Origin: UBA5109 sp038148755
Lineage (GTDB): Bacteria > Pseudomonadota > Gammaproteobacteria > Pseudomonadales > Pseudohongiellaceae
DNA length: 64,000 bases
Direction of reading: 5' to 3'
Assembly (NCBI GenBank): GCA_038148755.1
Contig: JAYQWA010000002.1
Span: 192,503 to 256,502 of the forward strand
The translations under genes were made by a program, and so were the position numbers. Shown here in pieces: positions 10,049 to 18,554 of this stretch (positions are counted from its first letter, which is position 1; every line of letters starts with the position of its first letter). The notes beneath the pieces were generated by a model. It made no database searches, was not told the DNA's origin, and saw nothing but the letters and a program-made list of their open reading frames with translations.

Positions 10049-11838
10049 TGGCCTCCTCCATTGATTCCGGCTATCGGCGAACGCAGCCCTGCGCTGTTGG
10101 TATTGTCCAGACTTAAACTTCTAAACTCTTCAGGTACGATGTCAGGCGGTACATTCAAAATACGCAATGCCCCTGCCGTAATATTGGCGAACACGGGTGC
10201 GGCAACCTGACCACCACCGTATTCTTCACCCTGTGGTTCATGGATAGTTACCACGGTCACTATTTTTGGATTTGAAACCGGCGCAAAACCGGCAAACAAT
10301 GAAATATAGTTTTCATCATCATAGGCACCGCGCTGCACATCGTAATACCAGGCCGTCCCGGTTTTACCCGCCACCCGATGGGTAGGAATATAAGCCCGGG
10401 TTCCTGTGCCACCACCGCCGGGCCTGACCACAGATTCCAGCATGCTGGTCACAGCGGCAGCATGCTCTGCACTGATTACCCGGGTTACAGGCACTTCGTC
10501 CGTATCATTGATCTTTAGCAGGGAAACCGGTTTGAAGAGTCCGCCATTGGCATAAACCATATAAGCCTGCGCCAGCTGCAAAGGCGAGACCTGGAAACCA
10601 TAGCCATAAGCCAGCGTCGCAATTTCAGATTTGCTCCAGCGATTACGGTCGGCCAGCATACCTGCTGACTCGCCCGGAAAACCGGTGCCTAAAGACTGAC
10701 CAAAACCCACCCGTTTCAAAATATCCAGCATCGGCTCCTGGCCCATTTCCAGCGCAATGCGACTGGCACCTACCTGGGATGATTTAGACAGGATGCGCTC
10801 AAGGGTTGATTCCCCGTAATTGACCGGATCACGAATTGTTGAACGATCAATTCTGATATAGCCCGGATTGGTATCAATAATGCTCTGTGTATCAAACAGC
10901 CCGGTTTCCAGTGCTGCCGTTACCGTAAAAGTTTTCACCGTTGAGCCAGGCTCCAGTGATTCAGCGATTGCCCGGTTCTTCAGACCGTCCAGTTGCTGAC
11001 TCAGACTGGCCCGGTTATTCGGATTGAATGAGGGCTGACTGACCATGGCCAGAACTTCACCGGTCTCAACATTCAAGACGACAGCGGTACCCGCACTGGC
11101 ATAACGTCGGGTGACTTCTTCTTTTAAAGCCTTGTAGGCAAGAAACTGAATTTCCGAGTCAATGCTGAGCACCAGATCATTGCCCGGTTCGGCCACTTCA
11201 TTAATTCTCAGCTCGCTGACAATATTGCCGTTTCGATCTTTTAATACCTGCTTGGAACCTGATCTTCCTTCCAGCCAATTGTCATAGGCCAGTTCGACAC
11301 CCTCCTGCCCGACTTCATCGCTGTTCGCCATACCCACAACATGCACGGCGACTTCGCCCAGGGGGTAGAAGCGCTTGTATTCTTCTTCAGCCCAAACGCC
11401 ATTAAAGCCATGACGCAAAACCCGATCCGCTTCTGTTGGCGGAATGCGGCGTTTAACAAACATGAATTCGCGACTGGCATTCTCGCGGATACGATTGCTC
11501 AGAATTTCTGGATTAACATCTATCGCCTGCAACGCAGCCGCGAGCTGTTCCCATTGCTCAGGATGCTGCAGAACTTCTTTCGGATTGAGTATCAGTGACT
11601 GCACTGGTGTGCTGATCGCCAGCGGCTGACCATTGCGGTCGAGAATATTGCCCCGGTGCGCGGCTATTTCATCATTGCGGACAGTACGGGCATCACCTTG
11701 TATTTGCAGGGTTTCATTATTAATAACCTGAAGATCCAGTACTTTCCAGATGACAATACTCAAGAGAGCAAGAATCACTATGAAGACAAAATACAGTCTC
11801 CAGACGGGCTGTTTCTTTTCAATCTGTCGAGCACTCAT
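10045..11838 (-). CDS. ftsI: Septal peptidoglycan transpeptidase FtsI (PBP3)
   Basis: Class B penicillin-binding protein that cross-links septal peptidoglycan and works with FtsW and FtsL. 597 aa from the ATG that overlaps the ftsL stop (ATGA); the frame is open 40 codons further upstream but that extension lies inside ftsL and has odd composition. One N-terminal membrane helix (VWRLYFVFIVILALLSIVIW), a pedestal domain, then the transpeptidase motifs SxxK in LEPGSTVKTF and KTG in VAGKTGTAWY. Ends GGGQ shortly before murE. Confidence 0.97.
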   Translation of the reverse strand: MSARQIEKKQPVWRLYFVFIVILALLSIVIWKVLDLQVINNETLQIQGDARTVRNDEIAAHRGNILDRNGQPLAISTPVQSLILNPKEVLQHPEQWEQLAAALQAIDVNPEILSNRIRENASREFMFVKRRIPPTEADRVLRHGFNGVWAEEEYKRFYPLGEVAVHVVGMANSDEVGQEGVELAYDNWLEGRSGSKQVLKDRNGNIVSELRINEVAEPGNDLVLSIDSEIQFLAYKALKEEVTRRYASAGTAVVLNVETGEVLAMVSQPSFNPNNRASLSQQLDGLKNRAIAESLEPGSTVKTFTVTAALETGLFDTQSIIDTNPGYIRIDRSTIRDPVNYGESTLERILSKSSQVGASRIALEMGQEPMLDILKRVGFGQSLGTGFPGESAGMLADRNRWSKSEIATLAYGYGFQVSPLQLAQAYMVYANGGLFKPVSLLKINDTDEVPVTRVISAEHAAAVTSMLESVVRPGGGGTGTRAYIPTHRVAGKTGTAWYYDVQRGAYDDENYISLFAGFAPVSNPKIVTVVTIHEPQGEEYGGGQVAAPVFANITAGALRILNVPPDIVPEEFRSLSLDNTNSAGLRSPIAGINGGGQ

Positions 11839-12143
11839 TGCCTGACCATTACCACGTTCTCCATTGTCGGAATTTTCATTCCGAGTTCTGCGATTGCGAT
11901 GTCCTCCACTCTGCCCTGCGAAACCAGACTGCTCTGCTCCAGCAAAAGCTGCCCCCATTCAACCTGCAGGGCATTACGTCTGTTCTCCAGCACCTGTAAA
12001 TCATTCAGCAAATGTCGGCTTTCATTGGCGGCATAAACGACCCCGAGAGCCGAGCTGCACACCAGTATCAAACTGCTAAAAAAAGTCGCCCATTCCATTT
12101 TGCTGTTGCGTTGCTTCCCACCTTCTTTAATACGTTTATTCAT
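11835..12143 (-). CDS. ftsL: Cell division protein FtsL
   Basis: Small bitopic divisome protein that forms a complex with FtsB and FtsQ and activates FtsWI. 102 aa: short basic cytosolic tail (KRIKEGGKQRNSK), one membrane helix (FFSSLILVCSSALGVVYA), then a periplasmic heptad-type coiled coil (roughly residues 40-75) and a C-terminal MKIPTMENVV segment typical of the family. It lies between rsmH and ftsI, which is the standard position, and its stop overlaps the ftsI start. Confidence 0.94.
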   Translation of the reverse strand: MNKRIKEGGKQRNSKMEWATFFSSLILVCSSALGVVYAANESRHLLNDLQVLENRRNALQVEWGQLLLEQSSLVSQGRVEDIAIAELGMKIPTMENVVMVRQ

Positions 12144-12157
12144 CTTGCATTTATGCT

Positions 12158-13087
12158 TCAGGCAATTTTTTCGGCAATCCGCATAATGGCGCTGCGGGAC
12201 CTGATGTTTTCATTGATTTCTTCAGCATCAACTTTTATTGCCTTGCCCACTGCCTTTAAACGCGGATTCAGCTGCGCCTGCGTAATCGGCAAATCCGCCG
12301 GAAAATCGCCGCCTTTAACCTGTTTCTGAATGAACTGTTTCACGATACGGTCTTCCAATGAATGAAAGCTGATTACTACCAGACGCCCCCCGATAGCCAG
12401 CACCTCAAGAATTGAAGCCAGTGCTTTCTGTATATCTTCCAGTTCATTGTTAATAAAAATTCGTATCGCCTGAAACGAGCGCGTTGCAGGGTGTTTATTC
12501 TTTTCCCATTTCGGGTGCGCCTGTTTAATGACTTCCGCCAGCTGCAGGGTTGAGGTCAGTGCATGCTGTTCACGGTACTGACAGATCGCCCGAGCCAATC
12601 GCCGCGAATAGCGCTCTTCACCAAACTGGTAAAGCACATCGGCCAGCGTCTTCTCAGCAACCTGGGCGAGCCATGCTTCTGCCGTCATTCCGCTTGCTGT
12701 ATTCATTCGCATATCCAAAGGTCCGTCCTTACTAAAACTAAACCCTCTTTGCGCATCATCGAGTTGAGGCGATGAAACACCCAAATCCAGCAACACACCC
12801 CTTACCTGCTCTGATCCATTCAGATCACTTACAACGGTCTGCAAATTTTCAAAACTGCCGTGATAAACCCTCACTCTGTCGTCTACCAAAGCCAGCTCAT
12901 TTGCCAGCACAATGGCTTCAGGGTCTTTATCGATGACCAGCAAACGACCCTGTTCCGACAACTCACTTAAAATTTGCTTGCTGTGACCGCCCCGGCCAAA
13001 GGTGCCGTCTACATAAAAACCATTTTTATCGGTGATTAATGCAGCAACGGCCTGTTCCAACAGTACGCTCTGATGCTGCATGGTCAC
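12158..13087 (-). CDS. rsmH: 16S rRNA (cytosine(1402)-N(4))-methyltransferase RsmH (MraW)
   Basis: SAM-dependent methyltransferase acting on C1402 of 16S rRNA. 309 aa. Motifs: HQSVLLEQAVAAL, VDGTFGRGGHS (SAM motif I), VLLDLGVSSPQLDDAQRG, and FQAIRIFINNELEDIQ near residue 215. A GTG at 13087 has GGAGG seven bases upstream, while the ATG at 13081 would be 13 bases away, so GTG is preferred. Second gene of the mraZ operon. Confidence 0.97.
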   Translation of the reverse strand: MTMQHQSVLLEQAVAALITDKNGFYVDGTFGRGGHSKQILSELSEQGRLLVIDKDPEAIVLANELALVDDRVRVYHGSFENLQTVVSDLNGSEQVRGVLLDLGVSSPQLDDAQRGFSFSKDGPLDMRMNTASGMTAEAWLAQVAEKTLADVLYQFGEERYSRRLARAICQYREQHALTSTLQLAEVIKQAHPKWEKNKHPATRSFQAIRIFINNELEDIQKALASILEVLAIGGRLVVISFHSLEDRIVKQFIQKQVKGGDFPADLPITQAQLNPRLKAVGKAIKVDAEEINENIRSRSAIMRIAEKIA

Positions 13088-13141
13088 TCGCCTACCTCCA
13101 CCCTCTGCTTTTATTTATTATTCCGTTTTCTATCCGGTCTT

Positions 13142-13600
13142 TTATAAAGAGAGGTTTTTCAATTCATCCGGCAGTTCTTCTGCATTCACCTTATGCTTCA
13201 ACCAGCCATCTCTGGTTTCGTTCCAGGCCTCATCATTCCAGACCGACAATTTATTACCCTGGCCTACCAGAGCCGCCTTTTTATCCAGGCCGACAAACTC
13301 CCGTAAATTCTGCGGTATCAGGATGCGACCACTGCTGTCGAGATTCACTTCCGTAGCATGACCGATAAATATGTTTTTCAAACGGCGGGATTCTGGATGA
13401 AAACTGGAAAGTGCAGCGACCTTGCGCTCGATCTCTTCAAACTCATTCAGCGGGTAAATCACAAGCGATTCGCCATCCTGGTCAATAGTGACGACTAACT
13501 GACCCTGGCAATGACTTTCAACAATGCCACGAAAGCGCGCAGGCATGGCCATGCGCCCTTTAGCGTCCAGCGTTATTGAATGTAAGCCGCGAAATAACAC
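13142..13600 (-). CDS. mraZ: Transcriptional regulator MraZ
   Basis: AbrB-like double-looped DNA-binding protein that represses the dcw operon in E. coli and sits first in it. 152 aa. Two copies of the fold are visible: residues 1-50 (GLHSITLDAKGRMAMPARFR) and about 75-125 with NLDSSGRILIPQNLREFVG. The start is GTG with GGGAG seven bases upstream. Direct repeats that look like its operator lie 50-80 bp upstream. Confidence 0.96.
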   Translation of the reverse strand: MLFRGLHSITLDAKGRMAMPARFRGIVESHCQGQLVVTIDQDGESLVIYPLNEFEEIERKVAALSSFHPESRRLKNIFIGHATEVNLDSSGRILIPQNLREFVGLDKKAALVGQGNKLSVWNDEAWNETRDGWLKHKVNAEELPDELKNLSL

Positions 13601-13652
13601 GCTCTATCTCCCAAAAAAACCTGAGTGACAGTGGGACTACTGCCTAATTTTA

Positions 13653-13680
13653 CCCACTATTAACCCACTTTTTAGCCACT
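13653..13680 (-). promoter_or_regulatory. Probable MraZ operator: three direct repeats upstream of mraZ
   Basis: Read on the minus strand the segment holds AGTGGC, AGTGGG and AGTGGG at exactly 11-bp intervals (plus-strand 13675-13680, 13664-13669, 13653-13658), with a weak fourth TAGG one more step downstream. E. coli MraZ binds TGGGN repeats in the same position, so this is very likely the autoregulatory operator. It lies between the predicted -10 and the mraZ start. Confidence 0.8.
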
Positions 13681-13698
13681 ATCATACTACTTTGATGC

Positions 13699-13728
13699 AC
13701 TATAAGGGAGTTCTCACAAGTAAATCAA
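13699..13728 (-). promoter_or_regulatory. Predicted sigma-70 promoter of the dcw operon
   Basis: Minus strand: -35 TTGATT (13723-13728), 18-bp spacer, -10 TATAGT (13699-13704). A start site would fall near 13692, just upstream of the MraZ repeats, so bound MraZ would cover the early transcribed region. Inferred from sequence only. Confidence 0.55.
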
Positions 13729-13949
13729 GCACTTGTTTGCGTTAATTTGCGTAGAAAATGAAGCTAAATGCGGCGAAAACCGAGAAAAACGACAAAACTC
13801 GGCAAATACTGAATTACTAAAGAGCTTAATTTACAAAAAGCTATATTGCAAACTTAAAGTAATTTATTAAGTTTGAGGCTGTTTTGGGAAATTTTTGAAA
13901 AAATCCAAGAGTTGTGAACTGGCGGGCTTTTTACGTTAAAGCGTAAAAA

Positions 13950-14305
13950 TTGGTGAGTCGGCCGATAAGCCGGGTTCTGTCGTGGACAATCATTCATCTT
14001 GGGTTTGCGTCACCACAAACCTCATGCAACCTACCCGAACCCAGTGCGAGCCACACCGTAGGGTTCCTATTTGGTCTTGCTCCAGGCGGGGTTTACCATG
14101 CCGTGGAATGTTGCCACCCACGCGGTGCGCTCTTACCACACCATTTCACCCTTACCGCATCAGGTGTTATCCCGATGTGGCGGTTTATTTTCTGCTGCAC
14201 TTTCCGTAGGCTCACGCCCCCCAGGGATTACCTGGCACCTTGCTCTGTGGAGCCCGGACTTTCCTCTGCCTTCAAACGAAAACAGCGATTGCCTGGCCAA
14301 CTCAC
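13950..14305 (-). ncRNA. rnpB: RNase P RNA (class A)
   Basis: Catalytic RNA that matures tRNA 5' ends. On the minus strand it contains the conserved GAGGAAAGTCCGGGCTCC near the 5' end, the central GGTAAACCCC segment, and GACAGAACCCGGCTTATCG at the 3' end. The ends pair: GTGAGTTGGCC (14295-14305) with GGCCGACTCAC (13952-13962), an 11-bp P1 helix. These pairings set the approximate boundaries. An 8-bp hairpin (13928-13949) without a U-tract follows the 3' end. Position between mraZ and rsmI is conserved. Confidence 0.96.
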
Positions 14306-14311
14306 GCGGCA

Positions 14312-14340
14312 AGTATAGAAGGGAGTGGTAGCAGAGTAAA
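14312..14340 (-). promoter_or_regulatory. rnpB: Predicted rnpB promoter
   Basis: Minus strand: TTTACT (14335-14340), 17-bp spacer, TATACT (14312-14317). The -10 is seven bases before the start of the P1 helix, which fits a transcript beginning at or near the mature 5' end. Confidence 0.6.
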
Positions 14341-14548
14341 TCTTTAAAATTTATGGATGGATTCCAGACTTGTGTTTTCTACTTTGTGATTTTTCATTCC
14401 AGAATGTTGTTTTAAGAATCAATACGGAACACAATGAACAAAATTCAATAAAGCAAATACCGTGCTGACACTCCACCGGACAGCCTTCGCTGCTCTGCGG
14501 CTGCCGTTTAGCAAGGCATCATGCGATTAAAGTTACTTTTTGATAAAA

Positions 14549-14672
14549 ACGTCATGAGCGCAGGCAGGACGAGGCGAAAGGAAAATTTGATGAGGGAGCT
14601 TACAGGCAGTAAGTGACCGAATTAAATTTTTGTTTCAACGAAGTAGTGCCAAGCGAAATAGTTTTTAGCCGC
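14549..14672. repeat. Dispersed intergenic repeat, copy A
   Basis: About 125 bp shared in architecture with 51603-51726 and, more weakly, 26381-26505. Conserved blocks in order: TAAAAAC, CATGAGCGCAGGCAGGAC, GACGAGGC, TTACAGGCAGTAAGTGA, TTTCAACGAAG, GCCAAGCGAAATAGTTTTTA. The ends (TAAAAAC / GTTTTTA) are inverted. Its right end reaches the stop codon of the neighbouring membrane gene. The rest of the gene-free stretch 14341-14548 shows nothing I can name. Confidence 0.7.
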
Positions 14673-15174
14673 ACCAAAAACACCAAAACTGCGGCGGCCG
14701 ATAAAATGTTATCAACCGCCCCGCACTAATCACCCCCAACCAGCACAACAACGATATTCCTGCCATCACCCTGGCCTGGGTATTCACCTGCACGTTCGCA
14801 CCCAGATGTTTGACCTGCCTGAAGCACACGGAATAAAAAAACACCACGTTAATGCCTGCACCTATCATAAACAGCATCTTGGTCTGAAAGGCCGGGTTAT
14901 ATAAATACTGATCCGGTGCAGAGGTAAAGAACATGATGCCGGTAATCACATTCAGGCAGTAGCCGGCAACACCGATTGGCACCAGCTTGTGCATGGCTGA
15001 GAGGGGAATCGCTCTAACAAAGCCCAGCATGCGCAAATCAAACAGACCGACCGTGCCGATCAACAGACATAAGCCAAAGAAATGCAGGGATTCAACAATG
15101 GGCCAGCCCCAGCGGGAACCCATGATGGTATAGATGCCGGTATTCTGTGAAAAACTAAACAGTGCTTCTTCCAT
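14665..15174 (-). CDS. DUF6644-like four-helix membrane protein
   Basis: Function unknown. 169 aa with about four membrane helices: GWPIVESLHFFGLCLLIGTVGLFDLRMLG, an intramembrane His in SLHFFG, PIGVAGYCLNVITGIMFF, MLFMIGAGINVVFFYS, and AGISLLCWLGVISAGRLITF. It is clearly related in layout to the upstream gene at 15201-15683 (shared SLHxxG/SFHALG, DLRxLG and final SAGRLI/VAGRFL elements), so the pair probably arose by duplication and may act as a heterodimer. The last residues (FWCFWCG) run into an intergenic repeat that supplies the stop. Confidence 0.75.
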   Translation of the reverse strand: MEEALFSFSQNTGIYTIMGSRWGWPIVESLHFFGLCLLIGTVGLFDLRMLGFVRAIPLSAMHKLVPIGVAGYCLNVITGIMFFTSAPDQYLYNPAFQTKMLFMIGAGINVVFFYSVCFRQVKHLGANVQVNTQARVMAGISLLCWLGVISAGRLITFYRPPQFWCFWCG

Positions 15175-15200
15175 TTCCGAAATAAGCCTCTTAACTAAAC

Positions 15201-15683
15201 TTAATAAAAATCTGTTGTCAGTAAAATTGTGTAGGTATAAGCCAGAAAGCGCCCTGCCACGATAACTGAAACCCAGATGCCTATGGACAGCAAGGCAAGC
15301 ATTTTATCTCTTGTCGTTATGTCAGTTTGCTGCTGCACTTTGTTGGTCAACACCTTGCCTACGACAAACGCAGCGGCAATCAGCAGCATCTTTAAATAAA
15401 ACACAGCATTGGTTAAACCCTTGGCCGGATAGGCCAGCAACAACATCAAACCGGAAACCAGAGCAACCACAAAACTGACCCACATCAGGGGATAGAATCT
15501 TGTAATCAGATGCACAGGAATATTCGGCGCAACACCCAGCACTCTAAGATCCAGTGCAAAGTGCACGCCCACCAGAAAGGCCATGCCCAGGGCATGAAAG
15601 GAAATCGTCACGGGAAAACCGGCAACCGATTCTCTTACCCAGACACTAAATGATAAGGCTTCAAGCCAGGCCAGAAATTCCAG
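15201..15683 (-). CDS. DUF6644-like membrane protein, apparent CTG start
   Basis: Function unknown; same four-helix layout as its downstream neighbour. From the first standard start (GTG at 15609-15611) the product is 136 aa and begins in the middle of the conserved first segment. The frame is open upstream and encodes EFLAWLEALSFSVWVRES, which matches the family N-terminus (short amphipathic helix, then SxWVRES, then FPxxxxxHxxG). Between the upstream in-frame TAA and this segment there is no ATG, GTG or TTG. The CTG at 15681-15683 has AAGGGG six bases upstream, so I place the start there (160 aa). Confidence 0.65.
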   Translation of the reverse strand: MEFLAWLEALSFSVWVRESVAGFPVTISFHALGMAFLVGVHFALDLRVLGVAPNIPVHLITRFYPLMWVSFVVALVSGLMLLLAYPAKGLTNAVFYLKMLLIAAAFVVGKVLTNKVQQQTDITTRDKMLALLSIGIWVSVIVAGRFLAYTYTILLTTDFY

Positions 15684-15743
15684 AACAGTCCCCTTCTTAT
15701 TTTTATTGCTTTGTTATTTTTTGTTTTCTTGTTGCGCAGCTTA

Positions 15744-16586
15744 TCATCTTTTATTTAAAGCAAGCTCATATAAGGTATTTTTTTTAATACCGGTTATCCT
15801 GGCTGCCAGCTGACTCGCCTGTTTTAAGGGTAGTTCCTGCAACAAAATATCCAAGATGCGTTCTGCTTCGGCGTTGATGGTTGTTGCAGCTTTTTCCTGT
15901 CCCTGAATCAAGAGTACAAACTCTCCACGCTGCTGGTTGCTGTCTGCCTTTATCCAGTTCAATAAATTTTCCAGGCTGTCTTTTTTGATGGTTTCAAAGG
16001 TTTTGGTCAGTTCGCGCGCAACCACGGCCACTCGTTCAGCGCCGAATACCTGCTGCATATCTTCCAGGCAATCAATAATGCGATGGGGCGCTTCATAAAA
16101 TATCAACGTTCTGCTTTCGTCAGCCAGCGCTTCCAGCTTTTTTAACCGACTGGCAGACTTGTTCGGCAGAAAACCTTCAAAAATAAAAGCATCGGATGGC
16201 AGCCCTGAGGCAGATAGCGCTGCAATTAAAGCTGATGCTCCCGGTACCGGACTGACTTTTATCCCGGCATCTATCGCCGCCTTCACCAACTGATAACCCG
16301 GGTCTGAAATCAAGGGCGTACCGGCATCAGATATCAGCGCAATACTTTTCCCGGCGGTTAAAAGCTCAATCAACTGCTCCACTTTTTTAGCTTCATTATG
16401 TTCATGCAGAGCCTGCATGGGGGTGGCCACGCCACTATGCTGTAACAACTTGCCACTGTGCCGGGTATCTTCAACCGCAATCAGATCAACCTGCTTTAAT
16501 ATCTGTACGGCCCGCTCCGAGATATCAGACAAATTACCAATCGGCGTTGCAACAATATAAAGACAGGCGCTGTTCATTGAGTTCAT
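15744..16586 (-). CDS. rsmI: 16S rRNA (cytidine(1402)-2'-O)-methyltransferase RsmI
   Basis: SAM-dependent tetrapyrrole-methylase-fold enzyme that 2'-O-methylates C1402, the same nucleotide RsmH modifies. 280 aa. Motifs: LYIVATPIGNLSDIS, VEDTRHSGKLL, LISDAGTPLISDPGY, VPGASALIAALSASG and FYEAPHRI. Start at ATG 16586; a second ATG three codons on is possible. It is divergent from lpoA, 86 bp apart, an arrangement also found in E. coli. Confidence 0.96.
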   Translation of the reverse strand: MNSMNSACLYIVATPIGNLSDISERAVQILKQVDLIAVEDTRHSGKLLQHSGVATPMQALHEHNEAKKVEQLIELLTAGKSIALISDAGTPLISDPGYQLVKAAIDAGIKVSPVPGASALIAALSASGLPSDAFIFEGFLPNKSASRLKKLEALADESRTLIFYEAPHRIIDCLEDMQQVFGAERVAVVARELTKTFETIKKDSLENLLNWIKADSNQQRGEFVLLIQGQEKAATTINAEAERILDILLQELPLKQASQLAARITGIKKNTLYELALNKR

Positions 16587-16672
16587 TGGTGGTTTTCAAG
16601 CTTAACAACATCTTGCCACAGGAGCCGCCCGGGGTGTTAGCGAGTTTTTGAGTTTACGTTATACTGAGAGCT

Positions 16673-18523
16673 ATGAGTTTACTGCGCTTTTGTTTTTATA
16701 TTCTGTTGACGGTGATACTGGCATCGTGCGGCACTTCGCCGTCTGGCAGTTCCGGCTCAATCAGTTCTGAAGTTCCCGATATTGATGAAGATGGTATCAG
16801 AAGTATCGAAGAAGAGATGATTTTCAGCCTGCTACAACAGGCTAACAGTGCCAGCTCTCCGGAACGAGAATTTTTTTCGCTGGAAGCAGCCAGAATTTAT
16901 ATCGGCATGGGTCAGGATCGCCGGGCCTTTGAGTTACTGTCCACCCTGAATACCCGCCAGCTTGAACTGAACCTTGCCGCTGAAATTCTGCTGTTAAGGG
17001 CACAATATCTGGTCGATAACGCACGCTATGATGAAGCCCTTAACATATTGACCATCGAGCGCTTTGACGCCCTGCCCCAGTTGCCTATCAGTTTACAAAA
17101 ACAGTTGCGCTTCATGCGCGCGCAATCCCATGAAGCGCGTAGCGATTTTAACGCCGCTATAAGGGAACGGGTGCTGGCCGACCCCTTACTTAATAGCACC
17201 GAGGAAAGCCAGAATCACGAACAGATCTGGCAGGATTTGCTTGCCCTGCCGGTGGCAGAGCTGCGCAGTCTGGCGGAGAGTGAAATTATTTATGCTTTCC
17301 AGGGCTGGTATGAACTGGGGGTTGTCGGCAAGGCCTATCAATACAATCTGGACCGTCAGTTGGTTGAGCTCAATAACTGGCAAAGAACCTGGGTACGTCA
17401 CCCGGCGGCAAACGAATTGCCGTTAACCCTGCAACTGGTTGAAAGCATGGCTGCGCAAAGGCCAAACCAGATCGCATTGCTTCTGCCACTCAATACCACT
17501 GCCGGCGTCATTATCCGTGATGCCTTTATGAGCGCTTATCTGAACGTGCAGTCCTTTGGCGGACAGGTCCCTGAAATTCGTTTTTACGATACCAGCAACA
17601 CGGACAACATTATTGAATTGCATAATCAGGCGCGTCTTGATGGTGCCGGCATGATTATCGGTCCTTTATTAAGGCAACATGTCAGCCAGTTGCAGAGCGT
17701 CAGAAATCTTGGTGTCCCGACGCTGGCTCTGAATAATATTGATGGTGTGCGTCCGGCTTCGAATCAGCTTTATCAGTTTGCCTTATCGCCGGAAAGTGAA
17801 GCCCGGCAGCTGGCAAACAAGGCATGGAATGATGGTCATCGCCAGGTCGCCATATTAAGCCCTTTGAATACCAGTGGTGATACTTACCAGCGCAAGATGG
17901 ACAGCTTTATAGAACAGTGGACAGCACTCGGCGGGCAGATTGTGGCACAGGAGCGTTATGCCAATAACTATACTCGCAGCATCGAAGACCTGCTCGATCT
18001 GAGTGACAGCGAGAACCGCAAGGAAGAAATCAGTGACATTATCAATGCGTCGGTTGAGTTTTCACAACGTCGCCGTCAGGACGTCGACTTTATTTTTCTG
18101 ATTGCCGAGCCGCTTGAGGCCAGACAGATTAATCCGAGCCTGGGTTATCTTTATGCCGGCGATATTCCTGTCTACGCAACACAGGATGTGTATTCCGGTC
18201 TGAATCGCACACTGGAAAATATCGATTTAAACGGCATCATTTTCGGCGAAAGCCCTTGGTTATTGTCACAGGAAGATGAACTGAAAATGAGTGCACAATT
18301 ATTGTTTCCGCAGGCCAGCGCACAAAATTTACGGTTACAGGCTTTCGGTATTGATGCCTTCAGACTTTATCCACGTATCCGACAATTACAGACTGGTGTC
18401 ACTAATGCTTTCATCGGTGCGACCGGTGTACTCAGCCTGGATGAAGACAACAGAATCACTCGCCAGCTAAATTGGGCGCGTATGCAGGATGGCTTTGCCC
18501 AACCGATTAACGAACTTCAATAA
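16673..18523 (+). CDS. lpoA: Penicillin-binding protein activator LpoA (LppC family)
   Basis: Outer-membrane lipoprotein that activates PBP1a from outside the peptidoglycan layer. 616 aa. Signal peptide MSLLRFCFYILLTVILASC with lipobox LASC, Cys19. Residues about 50-240 are TPR-like helices; from about 255 (QIALLLPLNTTAGVI) a periplasmic-binding-protein-like domain with GAGMIIGPLLRQHV and VAILSPLNTSG runs to the C-terminus. First gene of lpoA-yraN. Confidence 0.93.
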   Translation: MSLLRFCFYILLTVILASCGTSPSGSSGSISSEVPDIDEDGIRSIEEEMIFSLLQQANSASSPEREFFSLEAARIYIGMGQDRRAFELLSTLNTRQLELNLAAEILLLRAQYLVDNARYDEALNILTIERFDALPQLPISLQKQLRFMRAQSHEARSDFNAAIRERVLADPLLNSTEESQNHEQIWQDLLALPVAELRSLAESEIIYAFQGWYELGVVGKAYQYNLDRQLVELNNWQRTWVRHPAANELPLTLQLVESMAAQRPNQIALLLPLNTTAGVIIRDAFMSAYLNVQSFGGQVPEIRFYDTSNTDNIIELHNQARLDGAGMIIGPLLRQHVSQLQSVRNLGVPTLALNNIDGVRPASNQLYQFALSPESEARQLANKAWNDGHRQVAILSPLNTSGDTYQRKMDSFIEQWTALGGQIVAQERYANNYTRSIEDLLDLSDSENRKEEISDIINASVEFSQRRRQDVDFIFLIAEPLEARQINPSLGYLYAGDIPVYATQDVYSGLNRTLENIDLNGIIFGESPWLLSQEDELKMSAQLLFPQASAQNLRLQAFGIDAFRLYPRIRQLQTGVTNAFIGATGVLSLDEDNRITRQLNWARMQDGFAQPINELQ

Positions 18524-18554
18524 AACATTTTATTTCATTAATCAGGGAAGATTA

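Noticed and set aside
13850..13874. Inverted repeat AAACTTAA / TTAAGTTT in the gap upstream of mraZ
   Set aside because: Short, AT-rich and without T-run; expected by chance in this AT-rich spacer.
13928..13949. Hairpin TTTTTACG / CGTAAAAA at the rnpB 3' end as a terminator
   Set aside because: AT-rich 8-bp stem followed by GCCCGCC with no U-tract on either strand; more likely part of the precursor trailer.
13950..14331. Overlapping plus-strand frames of 75-122 aa
   Set aside because: They run antisense through the RNase P RNA, whose conserved blocks explain the sequence.
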